Of a DNA stretch of 64,000 nucleotides, positions 1-11,100 are shown piece by piece. The DNA lies in the NCBI GenBank assembly GCA_015179025.1, contig WHUX01000040.1, positions 248,001-312,000 of the forward strand. The letters are read 5' to 3'. The first letter of the stretch is position 1. Every line of letters starts with the position of its first letter. A model generated the notes under the pieces. It searched no databases and was not told where the DNA came from. It was given only the letters and a program-made list of their open reading frames with translations. The position numbers and the translations under genes were made by a program. The DNA is from Terfezia claveryi. Lineage: Eukaryota; Ascomycota; Pezizomycetes; Pezizales; Pezizaceae.

Positions 1-38
1 CTCACCCTCTCCACCCTCTCCACCCTCTCCACCCCCTC
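1..38. repeat. 9-bp tandem repeat in the NPC1 tail
   Basis: About four copies of CTCCACCCT on the + strand. On the coding strand they read GTGGAGAGG in frame and encode repeated Val-Glu-Arg after a very acidic stretch of the NPC1-like C-terminus. The array is cut by the window edge, so copy number is unknown. Confidence 0.75.
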
Positions 39-3000
39 TTCCCCCTCATCATCTTCACTCCAATCCTCTTCCTCCGCCCCCTCCTCCTCCTCACCCTGCC
101 TGACCGTATGATACCTCCCACTCCCACCAATATATCTAATCCTCCTCCTCAGATCTCCTTCTACCCCCTCCCCCTCTGCCTCTCCACTCCCGCTAGCCCA
201 ACCCCTCTCCTCCCCACCACCAAGCACACTCAACACCACTGGCAACCACACTAGCGCATGCAGCCCCCCCACCCCTACCAACGCAGCCCACATTCTGAAA
301 TAATAAATCTCAAAGATCTTACTCCTCGTCCACGCGAGAACACCCACGCCAATAACCTTTGTCAGCGTAATCCCACACAAAACGCTCCCTCCCGTCCCTG
401 TCAATGCGGCCCAGGCCCGAGAATCTTTCGCTGAATACTTGGGTTTCGATGACTTAGACTTTGAGAGGGAGGATAAGGAGGGGGAAGAAGGGGGAAACAT
501 GAATGCCCTGGCGATATGCGAGCAGAATTCGACCGAGATACCGACGCAAATGACTAAGTTGACAAGGGAGACCGCATTGAGTGAGATACCCCAGAGAGCC
601 ATGATACCCATAATATCGACGACAATCATCCCCACAACAAGAGTAATGCAGAGCCCTGTCCTAATTGACCCGAGGAGTAAGGATCCCACCGCCCAAATGG
701 CCACCAACGCCGACACAACAAGCGTGATCGTCAGTCGGTATATTGTAGCATACTGATCAAAGAAGATATAAAACTTGCTATACGGGAAAATCGTCGCCCC
801 CGATGTTGCTGACATCTCCTTTGCAATCCTCCTCGCGCTAGCATACGCCTCAATAAAGTCATTCTGACTCGCCATCTTCGTATGCGAAGTTCTAAAATGA
901 CTTGCTTTAACCATAACCTCCTCCTCGCTCCACACAAGAGCATTCGAGTACCCCGCTTTCCCCGCAAGCGGACATTCCTCTCCCGTCGGAGCCTGGGTCC
1001 ATAGATTAAGGTACTTTAAGAACTCTTCTCCCTCCGGCATTCCCGCGAGAGTAATATCCCATGCAGGCGTTCTCTCCTCAAAACAGACATTACACCCTCT
1101 ATCTCCCGGAGTACAGAGTTGCTTTCGACGATTAATCCTGCAGCAGGTATCCAGATCGGGATTCAGCCAGAGAAGGAAGTCATCAATCCAAGATGCGGCT
1201 GGCTCGGCGATATATGAGATTTCAGGGCGTTTTCGTTCAAGCTCTAGCGTGTTTGCTACAGAAAGAGGATCACAGACACCGAAGCGGCCACAGAGGTGTT
1301 TCTGCTTTTCGAGCTGCGTGGCATTATAGCCTTTTGTGACGAAATAGACTGGAGGGCCCGTTCCTAGGTAATCATAGAGATCGTTGAAGTAATCGATTAA
1401 GTAGGAGTCACTTGGCAGGGCAATTCTTTGATCTTTATCACCATCATCATATCAGTATCAATCATTCATTCCTATGAAATGAGAGAACAACTTACCCAAC
1501 CCCAACTCCACCTTCGGTAATAAACTCACCCCAGCCGCAAAGAATCCCAGAAATAAAACCCCAATGACCACCTTCGTCTTTTGTCTTAACAACCAGGGCG
1601 CATACGTCCTCCTAATCCACCTCTCCAACAGTCCCTCTTCCTCAGCATCATATCCTCGGGCTGCCACGCCTCCGCAATTCTCCAGGCTCACAACTCTCAC
1701 GCATGGAACACAGTCCACTCTCCCAGCTTCGACCCTCTTCTCATTGACAGCCAACACAGCAATAAACATTGTAACCTGAAGAACTGCATTGATAAATACC
1801 GCTCCAGCAGCATAAATAGCAAAATTTCTCACTGCAGGCATTTGAACTGTCGCTCCAAGGGCAAAGCAGATCGTCTCCGTGGTCGCAGAAAGTAAAATAC
1901 TAGGTCCAATCCTTCCCAATGCTTTGCCGACGCGGACCTCGATGCTATCACCTGGATATCTATAGTTTGCTCTTTCAAACTCGTGGACGATAAGGAAGAT
2001 ATTGTCAACCCCGACTGCCAAGACCAAGAATGGGATAACTTCTGCAATAATCAAGGTAACCTTAATCCCCATTGCTGAGAATACACCAACAGATGCCGAA
2101 ACCGACATAAGGACAATAAGAATCCCAAGCGCACCCAGAGTGAATTTACTTTCCACAAACGCCTTACTCGGGGTATTGAGGAGGGTACGTAACGCTGAAC
2201 TCGTCGAACCAAGAGCCAGAGACGCGTAAAGGAACATGGCAACATAACTAACCGCCACAATCTTTGCATCAGTATTCGTACTCTTATTCAACTCCTGTTC
2301 CAGACTGATCTCTGTCGAGAAACTTAATCGTAGCCCACGCTTCTTTGCCTCCTCTTGAGCAGCCACGAGCAACCCTTTAAGACTCTTTTCCCAGTCCATA
2401 GCGCTGGCAAGCTCAGCGCTGCCTTCAGGGTAATTATTCACTACCCACGTGACGATCATTGCTTTGGCCTTGGTTACGTCATTCGAGTCTTGCCATCCAC
2501 CAAGAAGCAATTCCTTCTTGAGCGGCTGCTGGAATTCTGGGAGACACTGCTGCTGGACTGGCTGTGCTGCGCAGGAACGGAGGTCTTCTTTCCACGAGTC
2601 ACGATCTACCATGTTGAAATCGTTGCCGAACCAGCCTGTGACAGATTGAACGACACAGCCTTCACCAGTAGGTTTACAGCACACGTCTTCGAGGGAGAGG
2701 CCTTCCTGGACGGACTTGAGCCCTCGGACGCGGTCCTCTACATCAAACCACCAAGAGAGGGTTTCATAGTCTAAGATTTCTCCGCCGTCGGCATCGTTAA
2801 CGAGGAATGCTTGATTCGCGCGGTAGAATGGGCCAAAGCTTTCATCGAAGAAGGCCTTCTCCTGTGCAGCTTCAGAGGAAGGTGCCACCCACAACCTCAC
2901 CGGGTCGGTTTCCACTGAAAAGTTGCTACAGCCAGTGGACATAAGCCCAATGACAAAAATCGATACTGCGATGGTAATGCCTGGGTACGTAGCACAGGTG

Positions 3001-4043
3001 GTACCAATCCTTGAAAAGATTTTGTCAAGGAAAGTATTGAGTGGGTACTCCCTTGGTGCTTTGTCGTATCCCGTATCTTCAACAAGATCTCCATCATCTT
3101 CGTCATAGCTGGGCGTAGAGTCGGTCAGAAGCTGTCGTTGTTCACGCCTGTTCTCTTTTTGCCGCTTGTAGACTACCCAACCAAGGTGTCCAAGAATAAG
3201 GAGGGCAAGAAAAATGGTGTACATGAACATAATTGTGAGTGAGATGCATGGAATAGTGCCGACCATGCACGGCTTTGCTTCCTTGACATCCGGGAGTTTT
3301 GCGCAAACAGAAGGACAGTCGACACAAGCACAACGATAGGCCTCATCGTTGCCATTGCACTTCTTTGGTTTTGGATCGAACTTTCCAAGCTCATCTGGGA
3401 CCTTCCGGGGGAAATTCATTTGAAACGGTGAGCCAAGTGGTTTCTTGTCTCCCAGGAACTTCAAAAAGGCTGTGTAATTTTTTGCTCCACCACCAATAAA
3501 GTCCATAACGTATCCATTAGTTGCAGAGAACTTAACATCTTTGCAAGAGTCGTAGAATCCAGAGCCATAATCGTCAGACACAAAGTAATCTAGTTCCTCC
3601 ACAACTTTTCGTCCGCTCGTGGATAAATCCGTGCTAGTGACATTGACGAACAGCGACTGGTCTGGTGAACAAGTAAACGAGCAAAAGAGGTTGAAGAAAT
3701 TGGCTTTGCATGCAGGGCAAGACGAGATGATAGCTCCAGCGCGCTTAAGGTTGGAAGCAAGGTCGTTAATCTGCTCCTCCTCGCAACAAACAGGCCCTTC
3801 TCTGAATTGATCACCACAGAGCTCCACTAGCTTCCGCCTGACCTTCTCAGAAGGTTCCTCTGCAGGCCCGTTATCCGGGCACGGGAGCTGCGAGCCAAAG
3901 AAGGATTTCTTGCCACACTGGCCACGGAGGGCGCAGTAACTGGGTTGGTGGATCTTGGTTATAGGTTCTGCATAGGCGAGGAGCTCTATCGTAGTGAGAA
4001 CTGACCAGAGTAGAAGGGTGCGTACGCGGAGAGAGGAAAACAT
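1..4043 (-). CDS. NCR1: NPC1/Ncr1-like intracellular sterol transporter (3' end outside window)
   Basis: Multi-span late endosome/vacuole membrane protein that hands sterol from the lumen to the membrane. Model: complement(join(<1..1432,1496..4043)). The start at 4043 is preferred over an in-frame ATG at 4274 because it opens directly onto a signal peptide (MFSSLRVRTLLLWSVLTT). The Cys-rich N-terminal sterol-binding domain follows, with motifs such as CPACKANFFNLFC and TCSPDQSLFVNVT. A sterol-sensing domain lies at about residues 594-765 (VGVDNIFLIVHEF). The 63-bp intron (1433-1495) has a GTAAG donor; joining across it gives LGLDQRIALPSDSY, the family pattern at this point. The second exon holds the rest of the Patched-like half (MALWGISLNAVSLVN, VEFCSHIARAF). 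About 1326 residues are visible, already longer than human NPC1 (1278), because of an acidic, repetitive tail running off the left edge. Confidence 0.95.
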
Positions 4044-4516
4044 ATTCGCGTTGGCCTGCGCAAGCCGAAGGGTCGCAATCCACTGGGTGTGTATGAATGT
4101 CACAGTATCGGGTTTCGGGTATATTTGGGGATATTCTATAAGATATGATCGGTTCGTGACAAGGCGGTAAAATGATGATGAACTGGAGCTTGTGGAAACC
4201 CAAGCAAAATGACGCACGCGAAATCCAGGGCGCCACGCCTTAGTAACCCGGACGCTGCAACCCTGCGCATGCAAGCACTCCGAGAGGCACGAGATCGATC
4301 AGGCATAAGACTACAGGTTGGTGTTTGGCCGGCTGGAATGAATCAGATTGGAAATAGGGTTAATGCAATTTACAAACAGCCTGTCACAGCTGTCACCAAA
4401 AGCAAAAATAATACTACTACATACAAACAGAGTGCAGCCCGTCTGGATCTATAGCTACGCTCCGTATTTGTTGACATTGCCATAGTCAGCAGACCAACAT
4501 CACCTTACTATGCTTC
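4044..4516. other. Intergenic: NPC1 upstream region and NDUFS3 3' flank
   Basis: Both neighbours are on the minus strand, so this 473-bp stretch should hold the NPC1 promoter/5' UTR and the NDUFS3 3' UTR. An in-frame ATG at 4274 could extend NPC1 by 77 residues, but that extension is low-complexity and would bury the signal peptide. Nothing else was recognised. Confidence 0.5.
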
Positions 4517-5562
4517 TTACTTCTTCTTCTCGTTTTTTGGCTCAGGATTTGGCTCAGGGAGCTTGAACTATTGTTCACCAAATTAGCAAAGCTGCTTATA
4601 TACATCTAGGCGCTGGGTATTGATCATTGGGCGGCTTACGCTTTCAGGCCTAACATCTCTCCCCGCCCCCACTGGTTCCCACGCTGAACTTCCGCCCTGG
4701 AAGTTCCTAAACTGCTGCGTCAACTCCAATGGCTCACTAACGATTCTCTTCTTCTCCTCATCCCATCGAATCTCCGTGTAACCTGTAAGTGGGAAATCCT
4801 TCCTCAATGGATGCCCATCGAACCCATAATCCGTCATAATCCTCCTCAGATCCGGATGTCCCACGAAGAAAATACCAAACAAATCATGTGCCTCCCTCTC
4901 AAACCAGTTGGCACCATCGTAGAGATCGCAAATAGATGGCACAGGGGTGGCTTCGTCCGCGTAGGTCTTGACCCTAATTCGGGAGTTGTGACGGACAGAG
5001 AGGAGGTTGTAAACGACCTCGAAGCGGAACTGGCGGGTAGGGTAGTCGACACCGGCGATGTCTGAGACTTGAGTGAATTGTGCGGCGGTGTGGTTCTTGA
5101 GGAAGGAGAAGACTGGGGGAACCGCAGATGGGGGAATGTAGATTGTGAGTTCGTCTTTCCACACGGAGAATTGCTGAATGTATTTAGGAAGACATGAGAG
5201 GAGGTAGCGGCCGTAGGAGTGAAGGGACTCGGATTGGGAGAGGTACTTGTCGGCTGGGTTGACGATCGGTGCATGGAGGGGGCCGACCTCTGTAAGGGCG
5301 TGGAGGTGGTTAGCATGGAGTAGTCCGGGAATGCGGAGAAGCGGTGTAATATTAATCAATTTCTGTCAATACTGGACGACTTACTGGGCCGCTCAAGGGT
5401 TCTAGGGTTTGGGAGATTGAGCTCGGACTCCTGCTGCCTTATAGTCGCAGATGTGAATGTACGCAGGAATTGTCCGGCAGCGCAGGAACGGGCAGGGGCG
5501 GTGGATGCGGTGCTGGTAGTAGCTCTAGCTACAGCCCGGGAGACAGAAAGCCGCAGAGCCAT
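4517..5562 (-). CDS. NDUFS3: NADH:ubiquinone oxidoreductase 30 kDa subunit (complex I)
   Basis: Core subunit of the peripheral arm of mitochondrial complex I, close to the Fe-S/quinone module. Model: complement(join(4517..4567,4640..5289,5385..5562)), 292 aa. Exon 1 encodes an Arg/Ser/Thr-rich mitochondrial presequence ([17 protein letters not shown]). The diagnostic family block is intact: [21 protein letters not shown] then [18 protein letters not shown]. The 95-bp first intron has a GTAAGT donor, a GCTAAC branch site and a TTACAG acceptor. The 72-bp second intron joins PES to [10 protein letters not shown], a lysine-rich tail ending in three Lys; without that splice the protein would end in unrelated sequence. 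All exon phases add up. The gene is divergent from NOT4, with 335 bp between start codons. Confidence 0.95.
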
Positions 5563-5897
5563 TATTGCGGCGTGAGGGGGTGTTAATGGTGGAAACTGGT
5601 GCAATTGGCGATACCCTTGGGTCCGGAGGTTGGTAGGGCCTACCTATGTCATATATTTGTTTCACGACACCCTAATTGTAGCTCCGGGGTGTCTTGGCGT
5701 CCAGAAGGATTGTGCCTGCCAAGCGCTGTGGCCTGCTGCTTATTCAGCTGGCCCTGTCCCAAATAATAACAAGACCCCACAGTGTCTTCCGTTCCACTGC
5801 GTATCCTTCATCTCTCCATCTGCTTTGTCTACGACCCACGCCCTCTACCGTTGCCCTCCAGCATAGGTGTTTTCTATTCATCAATAGCATTGCCAGC
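5563..5897. promoter_or_regulatory. Shared divergent promoter region, NDUFS3 / NOT4
   Basis: A 335-bp gap between two outward-facing start codons must hold both promoters. An ATTGG (inverted CCAAT box) lies at 5604-5608, about 42 bp upstream of the NDUFS3 ATG. No clear TATA box was seen. Function is inferred only from gene orientation. Confidence 0.55.
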
Positions 5898-8123
5898 ATG
5901 TCTAGGGCACAGCAGGATACCTTCATAGATGACACCGAGGAATCCTGGTGAGTTGAATCTCGGTTTTGGGAGTTAGATACCGAAGCTGATTGAGGGAAAC
6001 AAACACAGTCCTCTTTGCGTAGAAGAGTTCGATTTGTCGGATCGAAACTTCAAACCATGTCCCTGTGGATATCAGGTACTATTCCCTTGAGGGCGGTGTG
6101 GAGGGGATGGAGGGTCTTTTATGCTAGCTATGCTTTTAGATTTCTAACCTCCAGAGTAACAGATATGTCAATTCTGCTTCAACAACATTAGGACAAATCT
6201 CAATGGACTTTGCCCTGCATGTCGAAGGCCGTATGACGACAGTACAATCGAGTACAAGGTCATATCTCCGGATGAGTACGTTGTAGCTTTCGACCTCTCC
6301 GAGAATAGCACGTACTGGGAGCTAATACGGCGTCAATAGATACAAAGCCGAAGCCCAGAAAAAGACTCGCCTTAACGCCGAGCGCCGACAACGAGAGGCC
6401 CAAAAGCGTGAAATCGAAGCCCAGAACAGAAAGCATCTAGCTGGGCTCAGGGTCATTCAGAAGAACTTAGTTTACGTGGTGGGATTAAATCCCCGTATTA
6501 AAGAGGAGGATCTGTTGCAAACTCTGAGAGGGGAACAGTACTTTGGGCAGTATGGCAAAATCGTTAAAATTGTGGTCAACAAAAGAACGGCACAGGACCC
6601 CGCAATGGCTAGTTATAATGACAGCGGAAAGAATAGTGGAGGAATGGGGGTGTATGTGACATTTGCCAGGAAGCAGGATGCGGAAACATGTATTGCAGCA
6701 GTTGATGGGAGTGTCAATGGAGATAGGGTGTTGAGGTTCGTACCCATGATTCGTGTAAGGTCTCTGGCTAATGGTTCGGGTAGGGCAACATACGGTACCA
6801 CCAAGTACTGCTCTGCATATTTGCGGAACGAAACCTGCCCTAATAAGAACTGTATGTTCCTACATGAGCCCGGGGAGGAAGCAGAATCCTTCAGTCGACT
6901 AGACCTGTCATCAATAAACGCAAGTCAGCGTCCTCCTGCTGGACAGGGTTCAGGATCCTCCGCTGCACCACTATCACAACAGCCGGTCGCTGCTGCTATA
7001 ACTCATCACCATCCAACCCCGCAACCTCAACTTGTGAGAAGTAATTCGACTGCGCCAGCTCAAGAGCATCATGAAGGGTCAGCATTACCTCCCACTGTCA
7101 GCTGGGCAAGTAAGAATCCACCGACGCCGGCTGCTAGAGCAGCTGTCCCTGTCCATCCTGGGCCATCTCATACACCAACAAATGTGGCCACGCCATCACC
7201 TAGGACAGCACCGTCTCAACTCGCGAGGGGTTATGACGCAGGGAAGAGTAACCTCAGCACAACACAAAGTCAAGCTACACAAAAGGTTCAGCCAAAACCA
7301 CCGCTGGTTCTTACTCAAGCGAAGCTCAAGACCCCGTCTCCTCCGCCTTCAACTCAAAAGCTACCAACACCTGCTCCTACCACCCCTCTAGAAGAGCCTC
7401 AATCACAGCCAGTGCAGCAGCGCGAGCCTAGTCCTCAGCCAGCTCCAGTTCCAAGCCAGCCACCTCTACCGAAGATTAATCTCAATCCCCAGGGTCCAAC
7501 CGAGGCTGAAAAGTCGTACAAGCAGTTAGCTGAGTGCTTTAAGAATGTTTCATTGCCTAACTTCAAGTTTGTTTTCTCGCCTGGGAATCTTTTGTCTCCG
7601 GAGGATTTCGAAGAAATCAAGAATATGCCCCATCTCTTTGACGCTGCTGGAGGCGCTAAGAGGAAAAATAATTTCACTAGGCCAGATCAAGATGACATTA
7701 AGTTGAAGTTGTACCAAGCCGCGCAACAGCAGCAGACAGCCCAACAGCAGCTTCAGGCCCAGCAAGCAGCCCAGCAAGCCCAGCAAGCCCAGCAAGCCCA
7801 GCAAGCCCAGCAAGCAGCTCAGCAACAGCAACAAGCTCAACAGCAGCAACAGCAACAACAAGCCGCTCAACAGGCCCAACAACAAGCACAACATGCTCAG
7901 CAGCAAGCACAACAAGCACAACAAGCACAACAAGCACAACAAGCACAACAAGCACAACAAGCACAACAAGCACAACAAGCACAACAAGCACAACAAGCAC
8001 AACAAGCACAACAAGCACAACAAGCACAACAAGCACAACAAGCACAACAAGCACAACAAGCACAACAAGCACAACAGCAAGCACAGCAGGCCCAGCATCA
8101 AGCACAACAACAACAGCAGCAGC

Positions 8124-8154
<31 letters not shown>

Positions 8155-11100
8155 GCAGCAGCAGCAGCAGCTACAATTGGGCTTGCCTCCGGTCAGTGGT
8201 GTCGGTAGTACACCTCTCGCAATTGCTCAGGCGCAAGGCCCGACTAGACATTTGACCCAGCAGCAGCAGCAGTTGCAGATGATGTTGAAGAATAGTGCAC
8301 AGGGGCAAGGGCTTGGATATCAGCAAGAAGGGATCCAGCAACAGAACTTACGAGCCCACACTCCGGGTAATCCATTAAATGCACTCACCGGTGGAGGCAC
8401 ACAAGTCAACCATCAATTCAACCCATTTGCTGGAGGTTCCCTTCCTCAACAAGGTGGGGGAGGAATGCACACAAGGCAGTCATCTCGATATACCTTCGCG
8501 AACGATAACCCAAGCAACGCAACGGCTAATGTGAAGCCAGCCGCCAACCCTCAGCATATGGCCCAACAACAAATGATGATGCCTCAGCAACAGCAACAGC
8601 AACAGCAAAACCCGCTCGCTGCTCAATACTATGGGCTAGGTCAACTGGGCAATATGCAGGCTCCCCCAGGCCTCAAATCGGCACCTACTCCTCCAGCGCC
8701 AGGTATGGGCATGATGAGTGGGGTTTTCGGGCAGCAGGGTGCGTTGGGGCAGCAAGGGCACCAAGCAACTCACTCTAAGGCAGATGGAGGGGCGGATTTC
8801 TTCCAGCAACTGATGAGAGGAAGAGAGGGCAAGTGTAGGTTGACACCCCAGAGTGTGGCACAGCATGAGCTAACATGTGCTAGTCGGTGCGGATTTGGTG
8901 GATCCTTCCATTCTTCAAGCTAGGGTTGCAGCACCACAACAACAACACCATCAGCTGCATCAGCAGTTGCAACCTGGTGTACAGGGACAGACACAACAAG
9001 GTGGGTATAATCCAAATGTGTTTTATGGGCGTGGCAGCAATTGGTAGATGTGTTTTTTTGTTGTTTTCCCTTAGTTGCGATAGCAAGTCGCATATGACGT
9101 GACAATGTACGTTGGCAGCCAGGCAGTAGGCAGTGATCGGCATCAGAGAGCTATTGCATGTTTGATTTGTGATTATCTTCTTCTCTCCCATCTTCGTGGA
9201 TAATGTTCGATCTTCTTTGCCTTGGGGACACGGAGCTTTTTTTGTTGCTTTTTTGGGAAGCGGAACTGTTGTTACCTTGCTTCTGGTTACGACTCTCCTT
9301 TAACTTCTTCCCTTATGATACAATTGGTTACGAACGGCAACGGTGTTTGCTTCTTTAACAAATCAAACGAAACTCAGCCCCTTGTGGATTCCCGATTATC
9401 AGAAACTAGTTTCGGGTCTCTGAGTTCGGAATGGAAAAGGTTGGGTTTAGGTCTGGGTGGGCGGGGCGCAATTATCAGTTGTGTACGTTTGCCTATACCT
9501 CTCTATCTTCTCTCTCTTTTTATCTGTTTCTTGATCACTTCACTGGGTCTACATGGATTTGTTCTTACAATGGGCTTTACTTTGGTAATACAGAGCTTCT
9601 CCCTGTTTACACACCTACGCCTTAACTATGGAGAAAAGACAAATATAGCTGATAAGATGCCGATGCCGATGCCGTTGGTTCTGCGGCTCACTGCCTGACT
9701 GCCTAACTACCTGATACTTGCTCATGTGACATGCCTTGTTTTTTGCCTGCCTGCCTGCCATAAAAAGGAAAAGATGGAATTTCATGTTCCGATTGCTTGC
9801 ATGAAGGATGCTTTCTGTATAAAGGGAGAGAAGGTTTCTAGTAACGTTTTTTTATTTTTTGTGACGCATGGTCTGGGGCATGAGAATCTTAAAAGATCAT
9901 TAGAAGCTAACATTTTTGTGTTTCGATAGGGTTCATGGACTCGGGCCTATTGCTACATGGCGGCTTTGGTAACGGCAGGCTGCCCCCCGTTAGTCCTATA
10001 ATCCTTCCGATGGAGAAAGCGGAAGCATTACTGCCTAGTGGGCTGGGCTTGGATATGGATGGGGAGACTGTAGATGAAGATGAAGGTAAAAATACATCTA
10101 TGGCTGAGGGGCCAAAGAGCAAACAGCAACAGGGTGGGGCGCTGATGGTGTCCGCGGGCCCCAGCGTCACCGGAGTGAGGGAGAAGGGAAATCAGAAGGA
10201 GAAGGGAGGTAATGCAGCAGTGCAGGCAATGACTGGGAACTCTACTGCTCCTCAGATCGCACCTGCTGTTCCAAAATCACCGGTACCAGTTGAATGCGCG
10301 GCGAGCCCTGTTTCCATCCCTATCAGGGTGGCGATGGCAGGGAAAGGCAAGAAGGGAAAGGAGCAACAAGCTGTGCCTCTGCCGCATGTGGCTGTTTCCT
10401 CTCCGGCTGTACATGAGCCCGCTATGCCGACGAAAGTCCAGAATACCTCCACTTTTCTGAAACAACAGTCTTCTGCATCCCCTGCTCCTACACTGGCGGC
10501 TAGTATCAAGAAGCAGGATGCCACTGCCCGAGCATCTGTTCCAGCTACGCCCACTATCGAGAACATCCCTTCTGCCATCGTTACACCTATGGGTCCCCCG
10601 CCACCCCCGGCCCAGTCCGGCCCAACAAACAAGGCCCCAGTTTTCAAGACAATGCGTATTGTCTCTTCTCCCATACCTACTCTACCCCCTGCTAGTAATA
10701 TTTCAGTACCCCCCCAAACCATTCCAACCCCCGCAGTGGCTAAGAAGACCCCTGCGAGTAATTTAATCTTAAACTTGCGCCCAGGAACTCCAGCAAGTAG
10801 AGATGACCTCTTCAGCGATACTGCATCTACTACCTCCTCAGCGAGGGCTATAAGCCCTACTCCCTCAGGCTTGAACTCGCCGAGAGTTGATCTTATGACC
10901 GGGAAACAGAAGAGTAAACCAGCCTTGAAGAGGGAACGACAAATGGCGCAGAGGGAGAGAGAGGTGGAGCTGGCTGCTGCTGCTGCTGCGGTAGCTAATA
11001 AAGGTGAGAGTAGTGGACAGCACGTGCAACAGCAGGATAAGGAGAAGGGGAGGAAGGAGGAGGAACATGCACCAGTTGTAGCAAGGCAGACCAAGAAGAA

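Noticed and set aside
5356..5390. A 22-bp intron in NDUFS3 ending at TTGACAG
   Set aside because: Too short to splice; a proper 95-bp intron with branch site and TTACAG acceptor gives the right frame and protein.
7550..8152. Long minus-strand frames of poly-Leu and Leu-Val across the NOT4 repeat
   Set aside because: They are the mirror of the CAACAAGCA array; no real protein features and the sense frame is clearly NOT4.
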